NCBI RefSeq assembly: GCF_900104625.1
Contig: NZ_FNVZ01000004.1
Coordinates: 310,001 to 374,000, forward strand
DNA: 64,000 nt
DNA from: Leptotrichia massiliensis
GTDB taxonomy: Bacteria; Fusobacteriota; Fusobacteriia; Fusobacteriales; Leptotrichiaceae
Direction of reading: 5' to 3'
Part shown: positions 9,116-18,050 of the stretch, piece after piece
How positions within the stretch are numbered: the stretch's first letter is position 1
How the letters are laid out: the number at the start of each line of letters is the position of its first letter
Program-made: the position numbers and the translations under genes
Notes under the pieces: model-generated
Seen by the model: only the letters and a program-made list of their open reading frames with translations
Database searches by the model: none
What the model was told of the DNA's origin: nothing

Positions 9116-10138
9116 CTAATTTTTAGTAGAAATCGCATCCACATCATACTGTTTTCCTAGCTCAACTTGAGAATTATTCTTCAAGTCATAATAAGCCGCA
9201 ACTCCTATCATAGCCGCATTATCAGTACAATATTCCATTTTGGGAAAATGAACTGCGATTTGTTCGTTTTTGTCAGTTTTAATATTTGTAAATTCTGAAA
9301 ATTTCTCACGAAGCCTTTTGTTGGCAGAAACGCCACCTGCAACGAGTATAGTTTTCACATCTTTTTCCTTTACAGCCATCAATATTTTATCATACAAAAC
9401 ATTTACAATAATTTCCTGAAGAGATTTTGCAATATCTTCTTTTGAAATAGCATTACCCTTCATCTTTTGATTATTTACATAATTAGTTATAAAAGTTTTT
9501 ATTCCACTAAAACTGAAGTTGTAGCCGTCAACTTTTGGTTTTTTTATTTTTAAAATATCTTCTCCATTTATTGACAATTTATCTATATGCGGTCCTCCTG
9601 GATATTCTAATCCCAATATTCTTGCAATTTTGTCATAAGTTTCTCCAACAGCATCGTCTAATGTTTCGCCAAGCAAATCAGTAATTATTTTTTCATTTTC
9701 TTCGTAAATATAATACAAGTTTGTATGTCCGCCTGATACAACTAGTGATATTGCAGGTAATTTTACATCGTTATCAATAAAACTTGAGAAAATATGCCCA
9801 TTAATGTGATTTACTGGAAGTAGTGGAATATTGTTGCCATAACTCAAGGATTTTGCAAACATTAAGCCTACGAGCAAGGAACCGATAAGTCCAGGAGTGT
9901 TTGTTACAGCGATGTAATCAATATCGCTTAATTGACAATTTGCTTTTTCCAGAGCTTCAGTAAATACTGGTAAAATATTCTCAATGTGATGCCGTGAGGC
10001 AATTTCAGGAACTACCCCTCCAAATTCCTTATGAATATCAATTTGAGTGGAAATAATATTGCTTAAAATCTTTTTTCCATCCTCTACAACTGCAACAGAA
10101 GTTTCATCGCAGGATGTTTCAAATGCAAGTATTTTCAT
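9116..10138 (-). CDS. tsaD: tRNA threonylcarbamoyladenosine transferase TsaD
   Basis: 340 residues, the standard family length. Transfers threonylcarbamoyl from the AMP derivative to A37 of ANN-decoding tRNAs, working with TsaB and TsaE in the cytoplasm. Seen: the ASKHA ATPase start ILAFETSCDETSVAVV, GGVVPEIASRHH, the metal-binding HxxxH in NHINGH, VSGGHTNLYY, and the C-terminal VAGGVSANKRLREKF and YCTDNAAMIGVA motifs. No tsaB or tsaE is adjacent. It follows the GT9 glycosyltransferase by 47 bases on the same strand. Confidence 0.97.
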   Translation of the reverse strand: MKILAFETSCDETSVAVVEDGKKILSNIISTQIDIHKEFGGVVPEIASRHHIENILPVFTEALEKANCQLSDIDYIAVTNTPGLIGSLLVGLMFAKSLSYGNNIPLLPVNHINGHIFSSFIDNDVKLPAISLVVSGGHTNLYYIYEENEKIITDLLGETLDDAVGETYDKIARILGLEYPGGPHIDKLSINGEDILKIKKPKVDGYNFSFSGIKTFITNYVNNQKMKGNAISKEDIAKSLQEIIVNVLYDKILMAVKEKDVKTILVAGGVSANKRLREKFSEFTNIKTDKNEQIAVHFPKMEYCTDNAAMIGVAAYYDLKNNSQVELGKQYDVDAISTKN

Positions 10139-10185
10139 GATTTTCTCTCTTTCTTCTTTTTGTTTTTCATTTTTTTCTTCAATTT

Positions 10186-11229
10186 TTAATTGTCATATTC
10201 CTTAACAATTTTGTCAAATACAGTTTTTACTGAAATTCCCGTCATACAATCTGCATATTTCTTAGGAAATTTGTCATCTCCATAAAGTGAATGCGACGGA
10301 CAGTTTGGATTATTTAGCAAAAATGTACTTTTTTCAAAGGAAAATAATTTTGGATCAGTTGGTCCAAAAAATACAAAAGTTTTGGCTTTTACAGCTCTTG
10401 CTATATGAAAAGGACCTGAATCATTTACAACAGCGATTTTTGAATATTTTAATAATATTCCACTTTCCTTAAAAGAAATTTTCCCGCACAAATCAATCAC
10501 TCGTCCGTCTTCATCAGCTTTTACAACATTTGCATCTTCTTTTCCACCAATCACAAAAATTCTCAACTTTTCATTATTTTTTACAAATTTACTTTCATTT
10601 TCAAGAATCATTTTTGCCAGTTCATCATAATAAGGCCACTTTTTCGTAAATTTAGAAGCTCCTGGAGCTAATACAAAATAACTTCCGTCTTTCAAATTAT
10701 ATTTTTTTACAAACTCTTCTTCTATTTTTTTATCAATATAAAATTCCAGATTATCTCCAAATCCATTTTTCATATTTTTATTAGAAAAACTTATTCCCAG
10801 TTTTTTTAACGCCGTAAAATAACTCTCAACAATTGTACAATCTGCATTATATGTAATAAGTTTTGCTTTTACAAGTATAGTTTTCCACCATTTCCTCTTT
10901 TTATATCGGCAATACTTAGTATTCTTACTTTGAAGGCTTTTTCCAATAATTCTGGAAAGAAATTTTGAATGTAAATCAATAACATAGTCATAATTCTCTT
11001 TTTTCAGCTTGCCTATCATATCTTTTATATAATTTCTATCCTTACTTTTCTTTTTATCAAAAATTACCAAATTTCTAATTTCAGGATTTAAGGAAATTGC
11101 CTCAAAAAAAGTATTGTAAACTATAAAATCTATTACAGCTTCTGGATATTTCTCCTTAATTGTTCTTATTATCGGAGTTGTAAGCACCACATCTCCAAAT
11201 GAACTAAATCTTATTATTAATATTTTCAT
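10186..11229 (-). CDS. Glycosyltransferase family 9 (LPS heptosyltransferase-like)
   Basis: 347 residues. The GT9 pattern is clear: N-terminal ILIIRFSSFGDVVLTTPII, DYVIDLHSKFLSR in the first Rossmann domain, FVLAPGASKFTKKWP at the start of the second, and the donor-binding VVNDSGPFHIARA followed by FFGPTDP. GT9 enzymes such as WaaC/WaaF transfer ADP-heptose onto the lipopolysaccharide inner core at the cytoplasmic face of the inner membrane. This supports a Gram-negative envelope. Which sugar and which core position cannot be read from the sequence. It lies directly upstream of tsaD. Confidence 0.85.
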   Translation of the reverse strand: MKILIIRFSSFGDVVLTTPIIRTIKEKYPEAVIDFIVYNTFFEAISLNPEIRNLVIFDKKKSKDRNYIKDMIGKLKKENYDYVIDLHSKFLSRIIGKSLQSKNTKYCRYKKRKWWKTILVKAKLITYNADCTIVESYFTALKKLGISFSNKNMKNGFGDNLEFYIDKKIEEEFVKKYNLKDGSYFVLAPGASKFTKKWPYYDELAKMILENESKFVKNNEKLRIFVIGGKEDANVVKADEDGRVIDLCGKISFKESGILLKYSKIAVVNDSGPFHIARAVKAKTFVFFGPTDPKLFSFEKSTFLLNNPNCPSHSLYGDDKFPKKYADCMTGISVKTVFDKIVKEYDN

Positions 11230-11298
11230 ATTTTCCCTTTTCTAAAATAAATTTTCTTTTTTTATTTTTCTTCATTCAATTTTACAAGTGTTCAAATA

Positions 11299-11404
11299 TA
11301 TAGTAAAACCGATTTAAAACTGAACTCAAAAGTTATGATTATTCTACTCAAACCTTAAATTTATATAATTTTTAGTAGTTTAATTTTAAATAGGTTTGAA
11401 TATA
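11299..11404. repeat. 106-bp intergenic repeat, copy 3
   Basis: Third same-length copy, TATAGTAAAACC at the left and TTTGAATATA at the right, between the GT9 gene and the secreted-protein gene. The ACTCAAACC / GGTTTGA inverted pair is retained with small changes. Confidence 0.83.
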
Positions 11405-11454
11405 TTTTATAATTTATAACCATTATAAGTCAAGTATTTTTATTTACGAATAAA

Positions 11455-11485
11455 AAAGAGCATTCATAAAAATCCTGCCCTCTTT
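11455..11485 (-). terminator. Terminator after the secreted-protein gene
   Basis: On the - strand an AAAGAGGGCA arm pairs imperfectly with TGCTCTTT and is followed by a T-run. It sits about 13 bases past the stop codon at 11498. Confidence 0.6.
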
Positions 11486-11497
11486 ATCCTAACTAAC

Positions 11498-11989
11498 TTA
11501 TTTTAATGCTGCTTTTGCCTTTTGAAATAAATCTTGTACAAATTCTCCCTTATCAGTATCAATTCCTGAAATTGTCACAGTTCCTGGTATTCCACTTGTA
11601 TAAGGGTAGATGTTATAAGTCCAGCCGTTTTTTCTAGTAATTTCACGGATGTTCTTATTTTCTGAAGCAGCCACTTCTGTAACTTCCAATTGCCCTTTGT
11701 ATTTATTTTTTTCAAATACTTTTAAAAGGCTCAAAAGTGCAGATTCATCGTGTTTTTCTATAATAAATTCGACTTTATTTGTGCCTGAAAGATTTTTGTA
11801 CATCTGTTTTGCAAAATCTCCATCCTTTTTCAGCTTAAAAAGAAGATTTGCAAGCCCTCCACGATTTACTGTTCCACTTATCACTGGGTTTTCATAATTG
11901 TCATTAATAACTCCAATTACAACTTTATCTAAAGCTGAAAACGATAGTGTTCCAAAAATAATAAATAACATCAAAATTAATTTTTTCAT
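11498..11989 (-). CDS. Hypothetical secreted or periplasmic protein
   Basis: 163 residues with a clean Sec signal peptide (MKKLILMLFIIFGTLSFSA, cleavage expected after SFSA). The remaining 145 residues read like a small alpha/beta domain with VVIGVINDNYENP, KVEFIIEKHDESALLSLL and a tail GIDTDKGEFVQDLFQKAKAALK. The family was not recognised. It lies 44 bases downstream of ffh on the same strand and is followed by its own terminator, so it may be co-transcribed with ffh. No cysteines are present. Confidence 0.6.
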   Translation of the reverse strand: MKKLILMLFIIFGTLSFSALDKVVIGVINDNYENPVISGTVNRGGLANLLFKLKKDGDFAKQMYKNLSGTNKVEFIIEKHDESALLSLLKVFEKNKYKGQLEVTEVAASENKNIREITRKNGWTYNIYPYTSGIPGTVTISGIDTDKGEFVQDLFQKAKAALK

Positions 11990-12033
11990 TCTAATTTTCT
12001 CCTTTTTTATTTTTTTATTTCTAAATCTATTTT

Positions 12034-13371
12034 TTATCTTCTTCTGCCCTTCATAAATCCTCCACCAAGTCCTGGAATACCCCCACTATTAAACATTTTC
12101 ATCATCTGTTTCATTTGCTCAAACTGTTTTATTAATTTATTTACGTCATTTACCTGAACTCCGCTTCCTTTGGCAATTCTCATTTTACGGCTTCCGTTTT
12201 TTAGAAGTTTTGGATCACGTCTTTCCTGAACTGTCATTGAAAAAATGATTGCTTCAACCTTTTTCATTTCCTTTTCAGCCATTCCCATGTCAATCATGCT
12301 AGTGTCAACTCCAGGTATCATTTTCATAATTCCAGCAATTGATCCCATTTTTCTTATCATCTTAAACTGCTTTAAAAAATCTTCAAAATCAAATTGATTT
12401 TTTCTAAATTTTTCTTCCATTTTCTTGGCTTCTTTTTCATCAATAGCTTCCTGTGCCTTTTCTACGAGCGAAACAACATCTCCCATTCCAAGAATACGCG
12501 AAGCAAGCCTATCTGGGTGAAATGGTGCGATGTCATCCAGTTTTTCACCTTCACTTATAAATTTAATTGGTTTTCCTGCAACTTCCTTTACTGAAAGAGC
12601 AGCTCCTCCCCGAGTATCTCCGTCCAGTTTTGTAAGCACGACTCCAGTAATATCAAGCTGTTCATTAAATTCCTTTGCTACATTAACCGCATCCTGTCCT
12701 GTCATTCCATCAACAACAAGCAAAATTTCATTTGGATTAAAACTATCCTTTATGTCTTGCAATTCACTCATAAGCTGCTCATCAATGTGCAATCTTCCAG
12801 CAGTATCAATAATCACATAAGTAGCATGCTCAGTTTTTGAAGCCTCAATCCCTTGTTTTACAATCTCCAATGCATCTGTACTTTCATCAATTGTAAATAC
12901 AGGAACTTTCACTTGCTCTCCTAACACTTTCAATTGCTTTTTCGCAGCAGGTCTATAAACATCTGCTCCTATCAAAAATGGCTTTTCCCCTTTCGATTTC
13001 AAATGCTTTGCCAATTTTCCAGAAAATGTAGTTTTTCCAGCTCCTTGAAGTCCAGAAAGCATTACAATCGTTGGATTTTTATCAGCTTTAGCAATCGAAA
13101 CATTTGAACCTCCAAGCACTTCCACAAGTTCATCATTTACAATTTTTACAAATTGCTGCGTAGGATTAACTCCGCTAATAACCTGTTCTCCCAATGCCTT
13201 TTCTCGAATCTTTGCTACAAAGTTTTTAGCCACGCTGTAATTTACATCTGCTTCAAGCAATGCCAGTCTTACTTCCCTCAAAGCTTCTTTCATATTATTT
13301 TCAGTCAATTTCCCTTGTCCACTGACTTTTTTAAATATATCTTTAAATCTATCTCCTAAATTATTAAACAT
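12034..13371 (-). CDS. ffh: Signal recognition particle GTPase Ffh
   Basis: 445 residues, the usual size. With 4.5S RNA it binds signal sequences on ribosomes and delivers them to FtsY at the membrane. Seen in order: the N-domain helical bundle with ALLEADVNY; the G domain with G1 GLQGAGKTT, VYRPAAKKQL, DTAGRLHID, TKLDGDTRGG and FISEGEKLDDI; then a methionine-rich M domain (GIMKMIPGVD, SMTVQERRDPKLL and FEQMKQMMKMFNSGG near the end). No ffs RNA gene was seen nearby. YlxM, whose family often sits beside ffh, is instead at 45.1 kb. Confidence 0.97.
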   Translation of the reverse strand: MFNNLGDRFKDIFKKVSGQGKLTENNMKEALREVRLALLEADVNYSVAKNFVAKIREKALGEQVISGVNPTQQFVKIVNDELVEVLGGSNVSIAKADKNPTIVMLSGLQGAGKTTFSGKLAKHLKSKGEKPFLIGADVYRPAAKKQLKVLGEQVKVPVFTIDESTDALEIVKQGIEASKTEHATYVIIDTAGRLHIDEQLMSELQDIKDSFNPNEILLVVDGMTGQDAVNVAKEFNEQLDITGVVLTKLDGDTRGGAALSVKEVAGKPIKFISEGEKLDDIAPFHPDRLASRILGMGDVVSLVEKAQEAIDEKEAKKMEEKFRKNQFDFEDFLKQFKMIRKMGSIAGIMKMIPGVDTSMIDMGMAEKEMKKVEAIIFSMTVQERRDPKLLKNGSRKMRIAKGSGVQVNDVNKLIKQFEQMKQMMKMFNSGGIPGLGGGFMKGRRR

Positions 13372-13529
13372 TATTAATTTTTCTCCTTATTTATATATTT
13401 TTTACTATATATTTTTTTAATTTTCGTGATTATAGGATAACATATTATGGGGGAAAAAACAAGATGATTATACATAGTAAATTTTTTAATACTAATTCTA
13501 GTTCTAGAGTACAATTCCCCTTTTAAAAC

Positions 13530-13563
13530 AAAAAAAGAAGCAGAATCTTAAAAATCCCACTTC
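13530..13563 (-). terminator. Terminator after priA
   Basis: On the - strand GAAGTGGGAT pairs with ATTCTGCTTC (ten pairs including wobbles; arms at 13554-13563 and 13537-13546) and runs into TTTTTTTG. It separates priA from ffh. Confidence 0.7.
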
Positions 13564-13587
13564 AAAATACATTAAGTTTCAAAAAAA

Positions 13588-15870
13588 TTACATCATATTT
13601 ATAGGATCTACATCAATTGTTACCCTAACTTTCTTTTCTCTTTCTCGAAATTTGCCTACACATTTTTTTATGATTTTTTTAATTTTTAAGATATTTTCTC
13701 TTTCAAATTTAAAAAATATCTGGTATCTGTATCTGCCGTTTATTTTGTAAATTGGGGATTTGAAAGCGTCTGAGATAAAATCATTTGAAGTCAAGTTCAT
13801 TGCTGCATTTACATTTCTTATAATTTCTTCACGCAAAATTTTGGCTTTTTCCGTTACCAGATTTTCCTCCGTTGCCGAAATTACCAAAATTACAATTCTT
13901 CCAAAAGGCGGATAATTCAGCATTTTTCGCATAATCATCTCGTTTTTGTAATAGCCTTCATAATCACTTTCAATAGTTTTCTTTATTACATCATTTTCGC
14001 CATTAAAAGTCTGAATAATCACTTCCCCATCCTTTTCTCCACGTCCGGCACGCCCTGAAGCCTGTGTCAGCAGCTGAAAAGTCTTTTCTGAGGCCCGAAA
14101 GTCTGGAAAATTCAGGATTATGTCCGCATTAATTACTCCGACTAATGTTACGTTTGAAAAATGCAGTCCCTTTGCGATAATCTGCGTTCCGAGCATTATG
14201 TCGTATTTGTGATTTTTAAAGTCGTTGTAGGCTTTTTCATAATTTTGCTTTGTTTTTATGCTTTCAGAGTCTACTCTCACAATTCTTGCCGATGGAAACG
14301 CCGTCGCCAGTTCCTCTTCAATTTTTTCAGTTCCAGCCCCAATTTGTCTCATTTTATGTCCGCCACATTCATCACACGTGTTGTCAAAGCGTTTTTCATA
14401 TCCACAGTAATGGCATTTGAGACGATTATCATATTTATAATAGTTTAAAGAAATACTACAGTTCGGACAAGTTGGAATATTTCCACAATCCTTGCATTTA
14501 AGCAAATTTGAAAACGCCTTTCTGTTCAAAATCAAGATAACCTGCTCATTTTTTTGTAAAGTCTGAGAAATCCTATCTAGCAATTCTTCTGAAAAATTTT
14601 CTGTTGTTTCATTCAAATCCACAATTTTAAATTTTGGCAGTTTAGCATTCTTATACCTTTTTGTCAGCTCAATTAATTCAATATCACCCTGCTGTGCCTG
14701 ATAATAAGTTTCAAAAGATGGAGTTGCTGAACCTAAAATCACTTTTATCTTTTCACTTTTTACAATTTCAGCTTCTTCCAAATTAACATTTTTCTCTAAT
14801 TCATTATTTTTTTCAAGTTTTTCATCTTTTTTCAAATTTTCGTTTTGCAAAAATACCCTTTTTATCGCCACATTTTTTACGTGATACCGTGGATTATTCT
14901 CCTGCTTATAGGTATTTTCATGCTCCTCATCCACAATAATATATTTCAAGTTCTGAACAGGTGCAAAAACCGCCGATCTTGCTCCAATCACAATTTTCTT
15001 TTCTCCATTTCGTATAAAAGTCCATTCTTCCCGCTTTTCCTTGTCTGTAAGTTTACTGTGAAGAATAGCCACTTCATTGTGAAATTCCTCCTCAAGCCTT
15101 TGTATCATCTGAACCGTAAGTGAAATTTCAGGCACTAGGAAAATACTGCCAAACCCTTGTTTCAAGGCTTCCTTTATCAAGTTAATATAAATTTCCGTCT
15201 TCCCTGAGCCAGTTATCCCCTTTAACAGAAAAATCTGATTTTCACTATTTTTTATCGTATCCACAGCCTTTTGCTGCTCATCATTCAAAATAATTTCCTT
15301 TTCTACAATTTCACTTTTTTCTTTTTCTCTTTTTGAAATTTTAGAATTTAAAATAACTTTCTTTTCAATGGAAATAACCTTTTCATTTACCGCCTGTTCC
15401 ACAATTTCACTGGAAAAATTCTTTTTCAAAGTTGCGATGGTAACTTCCTGACGTTTTTTCATATATTTATTAAATTTTTTTATTTCCTCAATTTTTTCCA
15501 CTTCCAAAGTTTCATTATTTTCCGAAAATTCCTTTTGGAAAATGGCTTTTTTGGAATAACTTAATTTCAACGCTCCTGGATAAACTGCCTTTATTACGTT
15601 GTAATAATCACTTATGTAATAATTTTTTATCCACCTTATAAGCTGCATAATATCGGATGGAATGGATAAAACTGGGGCGGCATCCTTAATTTTTTTCACT
15701 TTTGAAATATCAAACTGAATCTGATTTTCATTAACAATTGCTACAATAAGCCCCATTTTATCCTTATTTATAAAATTGACAATGCACCATTGCCCAATTT
15801 CATACTTCTCTTCCGATTTATATGTGTATATTCCCTGATTATTCTCCACATAAATTTCATAATAATACAT
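13588..15870 (-). CDS. priA: Primosomal replication restart helicase PriA
   Basis: 760 residues. Superfamily 2 helicase that rebuilds the replisome at stalled forks. Seen: Walker A GITGSGKTEIY, LVPEISLT, the Walker B/DEAH-like box VDEEHENTYK, the zinc-binding cysteine array (CKDCGNIPTCPNC, then CHYCGYEKRFDNTCDECGG), and helicase motifs V/VI LGTQIIAKGLHF and QASGRAGRGEKDG. A KN/E-rich insertion (about ENLKKDEKLEKNNELEKN) lies in the middle. AAGGGG stands about 4 bases before the ATG. It closely follows the PBP gene on the same strand and is closed by a terminator. Confidence 0.96.
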   Translation of the reverse strand: MYYYEIYVENNQGIYTYKSEEKYEIGQWCIVNFINKDKMGLIVAIVNENQIQFDISKVKKIKDAAPVLSIPSDIMQLIRWIKNYYISDYYNVIKAVYPGALKLSYSKKAIFQKEFSENNETLEVEKIEEIKKFNKYMKKRQEVTIATLKKNFSSEIVEQAVNEKVISIEKKVILNSKISKREKEKSEIVEKEIILNDEQQKAVDTIKNSENQIFLLKGITGSGKTEIYINLIKEALKQGFGSIFLVPEISLTVQMIQRLEEEFHNEVAILHSKLTDKEKREEWTFIRNGEKKIVIGARSAVFAPVQNLKYIIVDEEHENTYKQENNPRYHVKNVAIKRVFLQNENLKKDEKLEKNNELEKNVNLEEAEIVKSEKIKVILGSATPSFETYYQAQQGDIELIELTKRYKNAKLPKFKIVDLNETTENFSEELLDRISQTLQKNEQVILILNRKAFSNLLKCKDCGNIPTCPNCSISLNYYKYDNRLKCHYCGYEKRFDNTCDECGGHKMRQIGAGTEKIEEELATAFPSARIVRVDSESIKTKQNYEKAYNDFKNHKYDIMLGTQIIAKGLHFSNVTLVGVINADIILNFPDFRASEKTFQLLTQASGRAGRGEKDGEVIIQTFNGENDVIKKTIESDYEGYYKNEMIMRKMLNYPPFGRIVILVISATEENLVTEKAKILREEIIRNVNAAMNLTSNDFISDAFKSPIYKINGRYRYQIFFKFERENILKIKKIIKKCVGKFREREKKVRVTIDVDPINMM

Positions 15871-15919
15871 TTTTACCCCTTAACATTTCTTCCTCAATTA
15901 ATTTTTATAAAAAATACTT

Positions 15920-18028
15920 TTATTCCAGCATTATCTGTATCTTCGTATGCTTATCGAGTTTAGTCCCTTTTTCAGGAAATTGTGATACAACCGCTCCACT
16001 TCCAGTAATTTCGTACTGAGCAAACTTCCCTTGCGGATAAATTGATAAAAACTCTCTCAAACTAATTCCAGTTAAATCAGGCATAATATTTTTATCAAAA
16101 TCCTGCTTTATCTTTCCTAAGTCCTTTTTCTTTTCCTGCTGAACAACTTCAGTAATTTTTTCTGGAGTTTTTACCTTCCCATTTGGTTTTATTCTCTTAT
16201 ACTCAATTAATTTTTCCAATACTCTTCTTACTGAAGGTAAGGCAACTTGAGCTCCATAATATTTTCCACCTTTAGGTTCACTAATTGTTATCAATATAGC
16301 ATATTTAGGCTTATCTGCTGGAAAAAATGCAAAAAACGAACTAATATGTCTATTTCCATATCCACCTTTTTCTGCTTTTTGAGCAGTTCCTGTTTTTCCA
16401 CCAACACGATAGCCAGGTATATATGCTCCTCCACTAGTTCCACGATTTACACTCGCTTCCATGTATCTTCTATTTAATCTTGATGCTTCATCACTAAATA
16501 CTTTTCTTATCATAACAGGATTATTTTGCTTTATTATATTTCCCTTATTGTCTTCTATTCTGTCCACTAAATAAGGCTTTATTAATTTACCATTGTTTAT
16601 AACTGTATTTAATGCTGTTATCATTTGAATTTGTGTTACTGCAATTCCTTGTCCAAAAGATATATTAGCTCTTCTTACTTCATCTTTTAAAGTTTTAAAT
16701 TCACGAAGTTTTTGTGTTGCTTCAAAATATGTATCTACATTTGTTTTTCCACCTAGTCCAATGTCTATTAAATAACGATAAAAAGTATTTTTATCAATCT
16801 TTTCCTGTATTTTTACCATTGCTACGTTTCCAGAATGTGCAATTATATCTGCTAAACCTAAATTTCCAATCGTTGAACTATCGTGATCTCTTATTATTCT
16901 ATCATATACTCGAATAAAACCAGGTGAATAAATTTTTGTATTTTCATTAATCACTTTTGTATCCAGTCCTATTGCAACAGTTATAGGCTTAAATATTGAA
17001 CCTGGCTCAAAAAAATCAACAATTGTCCTATTTTTTATAGTTGACTTATCTTCAGCCTTTGGATACGAAGACATTGCCAATATTTTTCCTGTTTCTACTT
17101 CTATTAAAATTCCCATTGTTGAAGTTGCACTATGTTCTATATATGCCTTTTGAAGCTCGTCATCAAGATTATACTGCATAACACTGTCAAGCGTAAGCAC
17201 AAGATTTTGTCCTTCAACAGCTGGTTTTGCTTCATTTTTATTTTTTACTTTTACAATTTCTAAAAATGGCTTTGGTATTCTAAGTCTTGGCTCAACTCCC
17301 ATTTCTCCAGCAAGTTGTTCATCATAGTATTTTTCAATCCCATAAACACCTTTATTCTCATTGTTTACAAATCCAAGTGTTTCCTGAAAAGCCTCACTCT
17401 GCACATAATTTCTTGTAAAAACCGTTTCAAATACTATTCCTTTAAACCGTCTTTTATACTTTTCTTTTTTTTGTTTAATAGCCTCATTTTTATCATTATC
17501 AATTTCTGACTCAATTTCTATTTTTGTTCTATATGAAATTTTATCATCTATTTTTAAATATTGCCTACCTGCCTTTTTTTTCTCCAAATACTCAAGTTTA
17601 TATTTTTGAATATCCAAAGATTCAATATATCTTTTTAACATATCTAGCAATGTATCAATACTTTCCTCATCAATCAAAGTTGGATCTAGTATAACAAAAT
17701 AATCCTCATTATCATATGCCAAAATTTGCCCATCACTCGTGGATATTTTACCTCTTTTAGCTTTTCTATATGTTTTGTAAGAATATTTTTTTTCTGAATC
17801 TTCTCTTATCTTTTGTCCACCTTTTGTTTGAAGATAATAAACTCTTGCAATTAAGGCTGCAAATCCTATAATTGTAAAAAGAAATATCAATACAAATCGT
17901 CCGTTAAATGTGTTAAAATATTTAAACAGTTTTTTACAAATTTTTTGTAACTTCTGTTTTCTCCTATTTTCTTCCATATTTGACTTTGCTCTGTCAATAA
18001 TACTACTTTTTTTATTACCCTTTTTCAT
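15920..18028 (-). CDS. FtsI/PBP2-type peptidoglycan transpeptidase with one PASTA domain
   Basis: 702 residues. Class B penicillin-binding protein: a basic cytoplasmic tail, one membrane anchor (about residues 43-62, FVLIFLFTIIGFAALIARVY), a dimerisation domain, then the transpeptidase with SIFK (catalytic Ser near residue 345, in FEPGSIFKP), SGN (HSGNVAMVKI) and KTG (GGKTGTAQK near residue 545). A single PASTA domain ends the protein (MPDLTGISLREFL to TKIQIMLE). It crosslinks peptidoglycan in the periplasm, most likely at septation given the FtsI-like layout, but an SpoVD-like role cannot be excluded. It lies between gatB and priA with short spacings. Confidence 0.92.
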   Translation of the reverse strand: MKKGNKKSSIIDRAKSNMEENRRKQKLQKICKKLFKYFNTFNGRFVLIFLFTIIGFAALIARVYYLQTKGGQKIREDSEKKYSYKTYRKAKRGKISTSDGQILAYDNEDYFVILDPTLIDEESIDTLLDMLKRYIESLDIQKYKLEYLEKKKAGRQYLKIDDKISYRTKIEIESEIDNDKNEAIKQKKEKYKRRFKGIVFETVFTRNYVQSEAFQETLGFVNNENKGVYGIEKYYDEQLAGEMGVEPRLRIPKPFLEIVKVKNKNEAKPAVEGQNLVLTLDSVMQYNLDDELQKAYIEHSATSTMGILIEVETGKILAMSSYPKAEDKSTIKNRTIVDFFEPGSIFKPITVAIGLDTKVINENTKIYSPGFIRVYDRIIRDHDSSTIGNLGLADIIAHSGNVAMVKIQEKIDKNTFYRYLIDIGLGGKTNVDTYFEATQKLREFKTLKDEVRRANISFGQGIAVTQIQMITALNTVINNGKLIKPYLVDRIEDNKGNIIKQNNPVMIRKVFSDEASRLNRRYMEASVNRGTSGGAYIPGYRVGGKTGTAQKAEKGGYGNRHISSFFAFFPADKPKYAILITISEPKGGKYYGAQVALPSVRRVLEKLIEYKRIKPNGKVKTPEKITEVVQQEKKKDLGKIKQDFDKNIMPDLTGISLREFLSIYPQGKFAQYEITGSGAVVSQFPEKGTKLDKHTKIQIMLE

Positions 18029-18050
18029 TTTTCTCCTACTTTAACCAATA

